Notes: generated from the sequence alone by a model not told the origin. 64,000 nucleotides of DNA from Basidiobolus meristosporus CBS 931.73 (GCA_002104905.1 MCFE01000246.1:51142-115141), one strand, 5' to 3'. Counted from the stretch's first letter, positions 55,578 through 63,914 are shown. Program-made: numbers and translations.

Positions 55578-55918
55578 TGTTGTAAGGGTCTTGGAGATAT
55601 TGGAAGTGATTTGGAGAACAAGTAGATTATGTGGTTTTCACTTAATGATTTATTGAATGTAAAAGTGGTATTTATACTTTTACCTGGTCTTGGCATTACA
55701 AACACGTAGAATAGGTTAAGGAAGGTCCCAAGAACATGTGTGCAAAGTTTGGGGCTGTTTAGACAACTTTGAGTATTTTCATGTTCTGGGTACCTGGTAT
55801 TTTGGTGAAAATATTCCAAGTAAATCCCAACAAGGAATTTGGTCAGTATTCTCTAGGATTTGAAGGTGATGATCTAAGTGACTAAGTTAGGTCAATATTT
55901 AGGTGGAATTACAAGTTT
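55578..55918 (-). repeat. Copia LTR, broken at its end by the telomeric LINE array
   Basis: About 341 bp of LTR in minus orientation, starting TGTTGTAAG. The other end stops at ..ACAAGTTTA, where the consensus continues CAACA; instead the G-run of the first LINE tail begins. The terminal five or six bases are missing exactly at the junction. Confidence 0.85.
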
Positions 55919-57342
55919 AGGGGGGAGACAGTCACCAACAGGTGAAATCTTTATTTCAGTTGAAACAAAGAAGCCAGCGCTACTGTTGTAGCTTTGATAC
56001 AAGAGTGTGTAGCTGAGGGGAATTTGTAGGTAAGCTAATAAGAAGTGATGATAGTTCTTCAGTGCTCAAGACACTGTTCAGTGGGAAGGGGGGTAGCAAG
56101 AGAGGTAAGAATGACTTGTGAACAACATTAATGAGGGGAATGTGATAAGGATTGATATTCATCATAAAGGGAGTGTGCTGCTGCAGATATTGCTGCCAAA
56201 GGTCTGTCAAGTACTTCAGGTAGGCCAGCTTGGGTTTTTCTGACTGCAGAATAAATTCAGCAAACTTCTTGACTTCAGGATCTCCAAGTATAGTTCTCCA
56301 GCAGGAGCCAGGTGTTGTGTGGTGTGTTCTCTTCCAGGCCTTAATCAGTGGGTTGTTGCAGTTGTGAAGTCTGCGGTATAATCTGGTTCTAAGGTAGAGA
56401 AGTCTGATCTTATAGGGCATAAACCCAAAAGCACCAAGAATAGCATGTCTGTAGGGGCATTCAGGCAAATGAGGCACCAAGGAGGTAATGCACCATACTG
56501 CAAACTTGTCAAGCTTAGTGCAGTCTCTAGAAGTAAGAGAGAGAAGTGGTAAGCCAAATTCCAAGACAGGGAAGACAAACTGCTTGAGTAGAAGAAGGCA
56601 GCTGGGAGCTGAAGTTGTAGGAGGAGTAACAGCCAGTAGCTTGTGGAGTGCCTGTCTTGCCAGGATAATTCTCTTCTTCAGGTGTGCTCCAGAGTCTAGT
56701 CCAGTAGGAAGGAAAGGAAAGCCAAGATATGTAGCAGAAACCTGAGCAGGTAGAGTGGAGTTCTCCAAGTTGATGGGAGAGCCCAAAGGTACTGTCTTTG
56801 CAATGGAAAGCTGGAGATTATTCTTCTGCAGATACTGGTGGATGGTCTGGGAGTCTTGTTGCACATTGGAGGAGGATATTCTGATGTCATCAGCAAAGAG
56901 AGTAACCAGGCAGTCAGCTGAGAGTCTTGGGAAATCATTCAGGAAGATGGCAAACAGTATAGGACCAAGCACAGAGCCTTGAACCACTCCATTAGGAACT
57001 GAGAACACTGGTGATTGCTCACTTGGGTGCAGAATTCTTGCTTGTGGATCCAGAAACAGGGACCTGACAAGGAGGGTGAGAGAGGTACTGGAAAAGCATT
57101 GCAACTTGGACCAAAGCAGATTTCTGTCAACTGAATCAAAGGCCTTAGTAATATCAAACAGAACTGAGGGATACTTGCACTGGAGAGAGTGATCTTGGCT
57201 AAGTATGACTGCATATTCCAAGGAGAGGCCAGGAACAAAGCCAAACTGTGCAGGATGAAACTTGAGGGAGTCAGAGTAGAGCTCCTGAGCAAGCAGAAGC
57301 TCAAACACCTTTCTGCAGGTGGGCAGCAGAGATATTGGCCTG
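55919..57342 (-). mobile_element. Telomeric LINE copy A (5'-truncated)
   Basis: Minus-strand non-LTR element, 3' end at 55919 (toward the centromere). The tail has a G6 run, hairpin TCACC-AACA-GGTGA (55932-55945), TTTATTT and AAGAAGCC. It is truncated at GATATTGGCCTG (57342), within reverse transcriptase, and followed by GGTTAGGG and the tail of copy B. Its truncation point is identical to that of copy B. Confidence 0.9.
55980..57308 (-). CDS. LINE reverse transcriptase, N-terminally truncated (copy A)
   Basis: 442 codons open from the truncation. RT motifs: FDITKAFDSVDRNLLW, GVVQGSVLGPILFAIFLNDF and catalytic FADDIRIS, then a C-terminal region of about 260 residues with conserved Trp/Cys (CWRTILGDPEV) and no RNase H motif seen. 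The endonuclease and the first RT motifs are missing, so the copy cannot move on its own. The frame being intact suggests a young insertion. Confidence 0.85.
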   Translation of the reverse strand: MFELLLAQELYSDSLKFHPAQFGFVPGLSLEYAVILSQDHSLQCKYPSVLFDITKAFDSVDRNLLWSKLQCFSSTSLTLLVRSLFLDPQARILHPSEQSPVFSVPNGVVQGSVLGPILFAIFLNDFPRLSADCLVTLFADDIRISSSNVQQDSQTIHQYLQKNNLQLSIAKTVPLGSPINLENSTLPAQVSATYLGFPFLPTGLDSGAHLKKRIILARQALHKLLAVTPPTTSAPSCLLLLKQFVFPVLEFGLPLLSLTSRDCTKLDKFAVWCITSLVPHLPECPYRHAILGAFGFMPYKIRLLYLRTRLYRRLHNCNNPLIKAWKRTHHTTPGSCWRTILGDPEVKKFAEFILQSEKPKLAYLKYLTDLWQQYLQQHTPFMMNINPYHIPLINVVHKSFLPLLLPPFPLNSVLSTEELSSLLISLPTNSPQLHTLVSKLQQ

Positions 57343-58772
57343 GGTTAGGGGGGGGAGACAGTCACCAACAGGTGAAATCTTTATTTCAGTTGAAACAAAG
57401 AAGCCAGCGCTACTGTTGTAGCTTTGATACAAGAGTGTGTAGCTGAGGGGAATTTGTAGGTAAGTTAATAAGAAGTGATGATAGTTCTTCAGTGCTAAAC
57501 ACACTGTTCAGTGGGAAGGGGGGTAGCAAGAGAGGTAAGAATGACTTGTGAACAACATTAATGAGGGGAATGTGATAAGGATTGATATTCATCATAAAGG
57601 GAGTGTGCTGCTGCAGATATTGCTGCCAAAGGTCTGTCAAGTACTTCAGGTAGGCCAGCTTGGGCTTTTCTGACTGCAGAATAAATTCAGCAAACTTCTT
57701 GACTTCAGGATCTCCAAGTATAGTTCTCCAGCAGGAGTCAGGTGTAGTGTGGTGTGTTCTCTTCCAGGCCTTAATCAGTGGGTTGTTGCAGTTGTGAAGT
57801 CTGAGGTATAATCTGGTTCTAAGGTAGAGAAGTCTGATCTTATAGGGCATAAACCCAAAAGCACCAAGAATAGCATGTCTGTAGGGGCATTCAGGCAAAT
57901 GAGGCACCAAGGAGGTAATGCACCATACTGCAAACTTGTCAAGCTTAGTGCAGTCTCTAGAAGTAAGAGAGAGAAGTGGTAAGCCAAATTCCAGGACAGG
58001 GAAGACAAACTGCTTGAGTAGAAGGAGGCAGCTTGGAGCTGAAGTTGTAGGAGGAGTAACAGCCAGTAGCTTGTGGAGTGCCTGTCTTGCCAGGATAATT
58101 CTCTTCTTCAGGTGTGCTCCAGAGTCTAGTCCAGTAGGAAGAAAAGGAAAGCCAAGATATGTAGCAGAAACCTGAGCAGGTAGAGTGGAGTTCTCCAAGT
58201 TGATGGGAGAGCCCAAAGGTACTGTCTTTGCAATGGAAAGCTGGAGATTATTCTTCTGCAGATACTGGTGGATGGTCTGGGAGTCTTGTTGCACATTGGA
58301 GGAGGATATTCTGATGTCATCAGCAAAGAGAGTAACCAGGCAGTCAGCCGAGAGTCTTGGGAAATCGTTCAGGAAGATGGCAAACAGTATAGGACCAAGC
58401 ACAGAGCCTTGAACCACTCCATTAGGAACTGAGAACACAGCTGATTGCTCACTTGGGTGCAGAATTCTTGCTTGTGGATCCAGAAACAGAGACCTGACAA
58501 GGAGGGTGAGAGAGGTACTGGAGAAGCATTGCAACTTGGACCAAAGCAGATTTCTGTCAACTGAATCAAAGGCCTTAGTAATATCAAACAGAACAGAGGG
58601 ATACTTGCACTGGAGAGAGTGATCTTGGCTAAGTATGACTGCATATTCCAAGGAGAGGCCAGGAACAAAGCCAAACTGTGCAGGATGAAACTTGAGGGAG
58701 TCAGAGTAGAGCTCCTGAGCAAGCAGAAGCTCAAACACCTTTCTGCAGGTGGGCAGCAGAGATATTGGCCTG
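57343..58772 (-). mobile_element. Telomeric LINE copy B (5'-truncated)
   Basis: A repeat unit of exactly 1,430 bp relative to copies A and C (corresponding stops at 55980, 57410 and 58840). Its left edge is GGTTAGGGGGGGG fused to the tail, with hairpin at 57362-57375. It ends at the same GATATTGGCCTG as copy A. By eye it is closer to copy C than to A. Confidence 0.9.
57410..58738 (-). CDS. LINE reverse transcriptase, N-terminally truncated (copy B)
   Basis: A 442-codon open frame with the same motifs as copy A (FADD, GSVLGPILFA). It differs from A by a few substitutions such as SEQSAVFSV and VFSTEELSSLLINL, most of which are shared with copy C. Confidence 0.85.
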   Translation of the reverse strand: MFELLLAQELYSDSLKFHPAQFGFVPGLSLEYAVILSQDHSLQCKYPSVLFDITKAFDSVDRNLLWSKLQCFSSTSLTLLVRSLFLDPQARILHPSEQSAVFSVPNGVVQGSVLGPILFAIFLNDFPRLSADCLVTLFADDIRISSSNVQQDSQTIHQYLQKNNLQLSIAKTVPLGSPINLENSTLPAQVSATYLGFPFLPTGLDSGAHLKKRIILARQALHKLLAVTPPTTSAPSCLLLLKQFVFPVLEFGLPLLSLTSRDCTKLDKFAVWCITSLVPHLPECPYRHAILGAFGFMPYKIRLLYLRTRLYLRLHNCNNPLIKAWKRTHHTTPDSCWRTILGDPEVKKFAEFILQSEKPKLAYLKYLTDLWQQYLQQHTPFMMNINPYHIPLINVVHKSFLPLLLPPFPLNSVFSTEELSSLLINLPTNSPQLHTLVSKLQQ

Positions 58773-58839
58773 GGTTAGGGGGGGGAGACAGTCACCAACA
58801 GGTGAAATCTTTATTTCAGTTGAAACAAAGAAGCCAGCG

Positions 58840-61608
58840 CTACTGTTGTAGCTTTGATACAAGAGTGTGTAGCTGAGGGGAATTTGTAGGTAAGTTAATA
58901 AGAAGTGATGATAGTTCTTCAGTGCTAAACACACTGTTCAGTGGGAAGGGGGGTAGCAAGAGAGGTAAGAATGACTTGTGAACAACATTAATGAGGGGAA
59001 TGTGATAAGGATTGATATTCATCATAAAGGGAGTGTGCTGCTGCAGATATTGCTGCCAAAGGTCTGTCAAGTACTTCAGGTAGGCCAGCTTGGGCTTTTC
59101 TGACTGCAGAATAAATTCAGCAAACTTCTTGACTTCAGGATCTCCAAGTATAGTTCTCCAGCAGGAGTCAGGTGTAGTGTGGTGTGTTCTCTTCCAGGCC
59201 TTAATCAGTGGGTTGTTGCAGTTGTGAAGTCTGAGGTATAATCTGGTTCTAAGGTAGAGAAGTCTGATCTTATAGGGCATAAACCCAAAAGCACCAAGAA
59301 TAGCATGTCTGTAGGGGCATTCAGGCAAATGAGGCACCAAGGAGGTAATGCACCATACTGCAAACTTGTCAAGCTTAGTGCAGTCTCTAGAAGTAAGAGA
59401 GAGAAGTGGTAAGCCAAATTCCAGGACAGGGAAGACAAACTGCTTGAGTAGAAGGAGGCAGCTTGGAGCTGAAGTTGTAGGAGGAGTAACAGCCAGTAGC
59501 TTGTGGAGTGCCTGTCTTGCCAGGATAATTCTCTTCTTCAGGTGTGCTCCAGAGTCTAGTCCAGTAGGAAGAAAAGGAAAGCCAAGATATGTAGCAGAAA
59601 CCTGAGCAGGTAGAGTGGAGTTCTCCAAGTTGATGGGAGAGCCCAAAGGTACTGTCTTTGCAATGGAAAGCTGGAGATTATTCTTCTGCAGATACTGGTG
59701 GATGGTCTGGGAGTCTTGTTGCACATTGGAGGAGGATATTCTGATGTCATCAGCAAAGAGAGTAACCAGGCAGTCAGCCGAGAGTCTTGGGAAATTGTTC
59801 AGGAAGATGGCAAACAGTATAGGACCAAGCACAGAGCCTTGAACCACTCCATTAGGAACTGAGAACACAGCTGATTGCTCACTTGGGTGCAGAATTCTTG
59901 CTTGTGGATCCAGAAACAGAGACCTGACAAGGAGGGTGAGAGAGGTACTGGAGAAGCATTGCAACTTGGACCAAAGCAGATTTCTGTCAACTGAATCAAA
60001 GGCCTTAGTAATATCAAACAGAACAGAGGGATACTTGCACTGGAGAGAGTGATCTTGGCTAAGTATGACTGCATATTCCAAGGAGAGGCCAGGAACAAAG
60101 CCAAACTGTGCAGGATGAAACTTGAGGGAGTCAGAGTAGAGCTCCTGAGCAAGCAAAAGCTCAAACACTTTTCTGCAGGTGGGCAGCAGAGATATTGGCC
60201 TGTAGGAGCTAGGATCCAGGTGCTTTCCTTTACCCTTGTACAGTGGCAGAACATTTGCAAAGGACCATTCCTCAGGAGTAGAAAGCTGGGCTGAGCATTG
60301 CTGAAACAGTGGAAGCAGAAGTGCAGACATGGCCTTGGTACTAGTCTTCAGAAGCTCATAGGAGATTGTGTCCACACCTGGAGCAGTAGAGTTGGGAAGC
60401 CTCTTGAGCACATTATGGATTCTCCTTTGATCAAGTGCAAGTGGGATGGGCAGAGTCTTGAAGTCAGGATGAAAGCCAGGAGTTGAGTACTGCTTTGTAG
60501 AGAAGAAGATGTTAGCCAGCTGTTCTGTTGAAGGTAACTTCCTGGAAGAGGGCCTCATTGCTCTGTAGAGTCTTGATACTGTTCTTGTTATAGAGTTGGA
60601 AGATTGCAGAGGCAAAGAACTCATAATATGATCCCAGAGCTGAGTATGCAGAGTGTGGTGAATTGCCTTGGAGTGGTGTATTGCTGTCAGGAGGAGTTTC
60701 TCTGTTTTTGGGTTAGGGAAACTCAGGTAGCTTTGTTGCAGGGCTGAAACAATGGATTCCCATTTTCTTGAGGTAACAGCAGTAGTCTTGCATGGCAGTG
60801 AGAGGGAGGCAGACACCAGAATCAGATGCTTCACAAAGAGCCAGGCATAGTTGAGATCATCTGGCAGAGAAAGTAGCAAACTGGCAAGCTTCAAGTAGTT
60901 CCCAAAGTCTTTCTTCTGATACTTGGTAGCTTTGTGGGTGAGCACAGTAAGTTTTGGCAGCTTCTTCTTCACAACTGGTTGCATAGAAAGGGACCAGGCT
61001 GAGTGGTCAGAGGCTCTCAAGGATCCTAACTCAGCTCCAGAGAATTGCTTAACTTCATTCACAAAGTAGAGGGCAGCAGCAGAAGGGCAGATCCAGTCAA
61101 CACATCTTTTCTCAGATTGAGCACCTAGTGCTAGCAGGTGGCTTTCTCTCAGGAAGTTCAGTAGGAATGTAGACCTTGGCTTCATTCTTGCAGTCAGAGT
61201 AGTCTTGTTCTCAGGATGGGGAATGTTGAGATCTCCAAGCAAGATAACAGGTGTTGATATAGATTGCTGGTATTGCTGAACCTTCTGGCATATAACTTGC
61301 ACTTCCTGAAGGGCAAGACTTGGAGGCAGATAGCAGAGCACCAGACTGATAGTTGGCAACTGGAGAGCAGCACAGTAAGGGGAGTAAAGAGGAACACAGA
61401 GCTGAGGAGTATTGATGGTAGAAGAGATGAAGCAGATAGAGGAGGTATTCTTTGTTCTAGGAGTAGAAAAGCAATATAGATTAGTCAAAAGTATAGAAGG
61501 TAGCTGAACATCAATCAAACACAGGAGGGAAAATCTTGAAAGAAGTCCCTCTAGAGTTGGTCTTGATGGCTGTATGCTGTTGCAGTTAAGCAACAGAACT
61601 TCAGGTAG
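58840..61608 (-). CDS. LINE ORF2: APE-type endonuclease and reverse transcriptase
   Basis: About 920 codons from a TGA at 61609-61611 to the stop at 58840. Endonuclease: LLNCNSI at the start (Asn), GDLN near residue 119, DWI, and ASDHSAW near 190. The glutamate usually found in the QE motif is Asp here (CLIDVQLP). Reverse transcriptase: KGKGKHLDPSSYRPISLL, AFDSVDRNLLW, GSVLGPILFA and FADDIRIS near residue 612. No RNase H or Cys-rich zinc knuckle was recognised at the C-terminus. No ATG lies at the beginning; the first codons follow the TGA in the same frame as the upstream ORF. The protein would nick or prime at chromosome ends and copy its RNA. Confidence 0.88.
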   Translation of the reverse strand, partial: LPEVLLLNCNSIQPSRPTLEGLLSRFSLLCLIDVQLPSILLTNLYCFSTPRTKNTSSICFISSTINTPQLCVPLYSPYCAALQLPTISLVLCYLPPSLALQEVQVICQKVQQYQQSISTPVILLGDLNIPHPENKTTLTARMKPRSTFLLNFLRESHLLALGAQSEKRCVDWICPSAAALYFVNEVKQFSGAELGSLRASDHSAWSLSMQPVVKKKLPKLTVLTHKATKYQKKDFGNYLKLASLLLSLPDDLNYAWLFVKHLILVSASLSLPCKTTAVTSRKWESIVSALQQSYLSFPNPKTEKLLLTAIHHSKAIHHTLHTQLWDHIMSSLPLQSSNSITRTVSRLYRAMRPSSRKLPSTEQLANIFFSTKQYSTPGFHPDFKTLPIPLALDQRRIHNVLKRLPNSTAPGVDTISYELLKTSTKAMSALLLPLFQQCSAQLSTPEEWSFANVLPLYKGKGKHLDPSSYRPISLLPTCRKVFELLLAQELYSDSLKFHPAQFGFVPGLSLEYAVILSQDHSLQCKYPSVLFDITKAFDSVDRNLLWSKLQCFSSTSLTLLVRSLFLDPQARILHPSEQSAVFSVPNGVVQGSVLGPILFAIFLNNFPRLSADCLVTLFADDIRISSSNVQQDSQTIHQYLQKNNLQLSIAKTVPLGSPINLENSTLPAQVSATYLGFPFLPTGLDSGAHLKKRIILARQALHKLLAVTPPTTSAPSCLLLLKQFVFPVLEFGLPLLSLTSRDCTKLDKFAVWCITSLVPHLPECPYRHAILGAFGFMPYKIRLLYLRTRLYLRLHNCNNPLIKAWKRTHHTTPDSCWRTILGDPEVKKFAEFILQSEKPKLAYLKYLTDLWQQYLQQHTPFMMNINPYHIPLINVVHKSFLPLLLPPFPLNSVFSTEELSSLLINLPTNSPQLHTLVSKLQQ

Positions 61609-62090
61609 TCAGGCAGAGGTTGTAGCTTCTTCAGAGGCAGCATTGATAATGTGACCTGCAGAGTCCCAGAGCTCTTCAAATGGTGCATCACTTAAGTCAG
61701 CAAGGAGGGAAATGGCATGATTCTTGAGGAAGTATGCCACATCATAGGAGGGGGCTTGTCTCTTGATGGCAGCAAAGAAAGACAGAATGGCAACATGGGC
61801 TGGAGGCTTGTTGAACAGTAGAGAGTCAGAGGATTCAGATTCTTCAGGCACTATCTTGAAGTCAGTTTTCAGCCAGTTAAGGTTCTTCTCCACAAAGGCA
61901 ACAAATGGGTCAGCAATGTTTTGGTCTAGGATAACCTCCAGAATCTTCCCTTTTCTCCAGGCCAGGTTGACAATTCTTGAGAGCTGAATATTGCATGCCT
62001 TGAGTGCTTTCCTGATGTTTGAAATGGGAGTCCAGGGAACTTGCTTCAAGTACACCACAGTCCAGGTAGAAGCTGGTGGTAGGTTTGCTG
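61609..62090 (-). CDS. LINE ORF1-like segment, in frame with ORF2 across one TGA
   Basis: About 160 codons open from the element edge (ANLPPASTW..VVYLKQVPWTPISN) to TGA at 61609-61611. Content: IRKALKACNIQLSRIVNLAW, ILEVILD and a helical C-terminal half (AILSFFAAIKRQ, ISLLADLSDAPFEELW). No RRM or zinc knuckle is recognised. It resembles the N-terminal, RNA-binding-type region of fungal LINE ORF1 only in position. The frame continues past the TGA directly into the endonuclease. Confidence 0.6.
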
Positions 62091-62134
62091 GGGGTTAGGG
62101 TTAGGGTTAGGGTTAGGGTTAGGTTTGGGTTAGG
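62091..62134 (+). repeat. Internal telomeric repeat tract
   Basis: GGGGTTAGGG followed by about five more TTAGGG-type units, including one GTTTGGG variant, between the 5' edge of LINE C and the 3' tail of the SINE. It is long enough to be a buried former chromosome end. Confidence 0.9.
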
Positions 62135-62656
62135 GGGGAGGAAAGTCACCAAGTGGTGAAATCTTTATTTACTTATGACAAGTATCTAAAGAAGCCAAGT
62201 TAATCTGAAGTAATTCCTAGAAAGCTAGGTCTGAGAGATATCTTCCTGGTAAGCCAGGTCTGAGAGTTGAGAAGCTGAGTGGTACTATATTTCCTAGTTA
62301 GCTAGGTCTGAGAGAGGTTTCCTGGAAAGCCAGGCCTGAGAAGTGAGAATCTGAATATATCTGAGCTAAGTTATACTGGTTTGCAGTAGCTAAATTGTGG
62401 CCGGAGTGGCCAGTAGACTGGGGGAACTGAGATGAATTTCTGGGCGATCACTGGCCAAATTTACTAGGCAAATCTGGCCAATTAGCATTTCAAGGATTTC
62501 AGCCAATCAGAGCCTTTACTTTGCCCGATGGTTGATCAAGCCATCTCCCAATGAGCACACATCAATTTATTAATCAAATTTTGCTGGATCCAGGATTTGA
62601 ACCCACCACCATGGGTATGGAAGGGTTAGGGATAACCACAAGGCTAAGTGTTCTTG
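62135..62656 (-). mobile_element. tRNA-derived SINE with LINE-type 3' tail
   Basis: About 520 bp, minus strand, no coding. The head carries an RNA polymerase III A box TAGCCTTGTGG (62646-62636) and B box GGTTCAAATCC (62603-62593), 43 nt apart as in tRNA genes. The body contains four small hairpins. The 3' tail is AAAGAAGCC, TTTATTT, TCACC-AAGT-GGTGA (62146-62159) and G6, as in the LINE copies, and enters TTAGGG. The head lies against a GGTTAGGGTTAGGGG tract. SINEs borrow the RT of a LINE with the same tail; the partner here is evidently the adjacent LINE. Confidence 0.82.
62216..62334. repeat. Four hairpin repeats with compensatory changes inside the SINE
   Basis: CCTAG-AAAG-CTAGG (62216-62229), CCTGG-TAAG-CCAGG (62245-62258), CCTAG-TTAG-CTAGG (62293-62306) and CCTGG-AAAG-CCAGG (62321-62334), each followed by a TCTGAGAG-like sequence (the last reads CCTGAGAA). 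The A/G change in one arm is always matched by T/C in the other. Confidence 0.85.
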
Positions 62657-62670
62657 GTTAGGGTTAGGGG
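62657..62670 (+). repeat. Short telomeric junction tract
   Basis: GGTTAGGGTTAGGGG between the SINE head and the next tail-only copy; about two TTAGGG units. Confidence 0.85.
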
Positions 62671-62735
62671 ATGATCATCACCAAAGGGTGAAATCTTTAT
62701 TTAAATAAAGAAGCCAAGTTTGAATATGAATTAGG
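62671..62735 (-). mobile_element. Tail-only retroposon copy (about 65 bp)
   Basis: Consists almost solely of the shared 3' tail: ATGATCA, hairpin TCACC-AAAG-GGTGA (62678-62691), AATCTTTATTTAAATAAAGAAGCCAAG, then TTTGAATATGAA before the next TTAGGGGGG. The hairpin loop and the sequence between hairpin and G-run differ from both LINE and SINE, so it comes from a third family or subfamily, extremely 5'-truncated. Confidence 0.75.
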
Positions 62736-63856
62736 GGGGAGACAGTCACCAACAGGTGAAATCTTTATTTCAGTTGAAACAAAGAAGCCAGCGCTACTTT
62801 TGTAGCTTTGATAGAAGAGTGTGTAGCTGAGGGGAATTTGTAGGTAAGTTAATAAGAAGTGATGATAGCTCTTCAGTGCTCAAGACACTGTTCAGTGGGA
62901 AGGGGGGTAGCAAGAGAGGTAAGAATGACTTGTGAACAACATTAATGAGGGGAATGTGATAAGGATTGATATTCATCATAAATGGAGTGTGCTGCTGCAG
63001 ATATTGCTGCCAAAGGTCTGTCAAGTACTTCAGGTAGGCCAGCTTGGGTTTTTCTGACTGCAGAATAAAGTGAGCAAACTTCTTGACTTCAGGATCTCCA
63101 AGTATAGTTCTCCAGCAGGAACCAGGTGTTGTGTGGTGTGTTCTCTTCCAGGCCTTAATCAGTGGGTTGTTGCAGTTGTGAAGTCTGAGGTATAATCTGG
63201 TTCTAAGGTAGAGAAGTCTGATCTTATAGGGCATAAACCCAAAAGCACCAAGAATAGCATGTCTGTAGGGGCATTCAGGCAAATGAGGCACCAAGGAGGT
63301 AATGCACCATACTGCAAACTTGTCAAGCTTAGTGCAGTCTCTAGAAGTAAGAGAGAGAAGTGGTAAGCCAAATTCCAGGACAGGGAAGACAAACTGCTTG
63401 AGTAGAAGGAGGCAGCTGGGAGCTGAAGTTGTAGGAGGAGTAACAGCCAACAGCTTGTGGAGTGCCTGTCTTGCAAGGATAATTCTCTTCTTCAGGTGTG
63501 CTCCAGAGTCTAGTCCAGTAGGAAGGAAAGGAAAGCCAAGATATGTAGCAGAAACCTGAGCAGGTAGAGTGGAGTTCTCCAGGTTGATGGGAGAGCCCAA
63601 AGGTACTGTCTTTGCAATGGAAAGCTGGAGATTATTCTTCTGCAGATACTGGTGGATGGTCTGGGAGTCTTGTTGCACATTGGAGGAGGATATTCTGATG
63701 TCATCAGCAAAGAGAGTAACCAGGCAGTCAGCTGAGAGTCTTGGGAAGTCATTCAGGAAGATGGCAAACAGTATAGGACCAAGCACAGAGCCTTGAACCA
63801 CTCCATTAGGAACTGAGAACACAGCTGATTGCTCACTTGGGTGCAGAATTCTTGCT
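62736..63856 (-). mobile_element. Telomeric LINE copy D (5'-truncated, outermost)
   Basis: The tail joins the preceding copy at TTAGGGGGG, with hairpin at 62746-62759. It is truncated at ATTCTTGCTT, a point about 306 bp closer to the 3' end than in copies A and B, and is followed directly by the terminal TTAGGG array. Confidence 0.92.
62794..63822 (-). CDS. LINE reverse transcriptase fragment (copy D)
   Basis: 342 codons starting after the DFDxxxAFD region; it keeps VPNGVVQGSVLGPILFAIFL, FADDIRIS and the whole C-terminal region, with small differences (FAHFILQ, LLSKLQK). The frame is intact despite truncation. There is no ATG of its own beyond an internal TTC-region codon, so expression is unlikely. 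Confidence 0.8.
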   Translation of the reverse strand: MFSVPNGVVQGSVLGPILFAIFLNDFPRLSADCLVTLFADDIRISSSNVQQDSQTIHQYLQKNNLQLSIAKTVPLGSPINLENSTLPAQVSATYLGFPFLPTGLDSGAHLKKRIILARQALHKLLAVTPPTTSAPSCLLLLKQFVFPVLEFGLPLLSLTSRDCTKLDKFAVWCITSLVPHLPECPYRHAILGAFGFMPYKIRLLYLRTRLYLRLHNCNNPLIKAWKRTHHTTPGSCWRTILGDPEVKKFAHFILQSEKPKLAYLKYLTDLWQQYLQQHTPFMMNINPYHIPLINVVHKSFLPLLLPPFPLNSVLSTEELSSLLINLPTNSPQLHTLLSKLQK

Positions 63857-63873
63857 TAGGGTTAGGGTTAGGG

Positions 63874-63914
<41 letters not shown>

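Larger units (their letters stand above)
58773..62090 (-). mobile_element. Telomeric LINE copy C, longest (about 3.3 kb)
   Basis: The 3' tail starts after GGTTAGGGGGGGG, with hairpin at 58792-58805. The body extends to 62090, where it meets TTAGGG repeats. Coding covers an ORF1-like segment, APE-type endonuclease and reverse transcriptase. The upstream frame is open to the 5' edge without an ATG, so even this copy is probably 5'-truncated. Confidence 0.92.
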
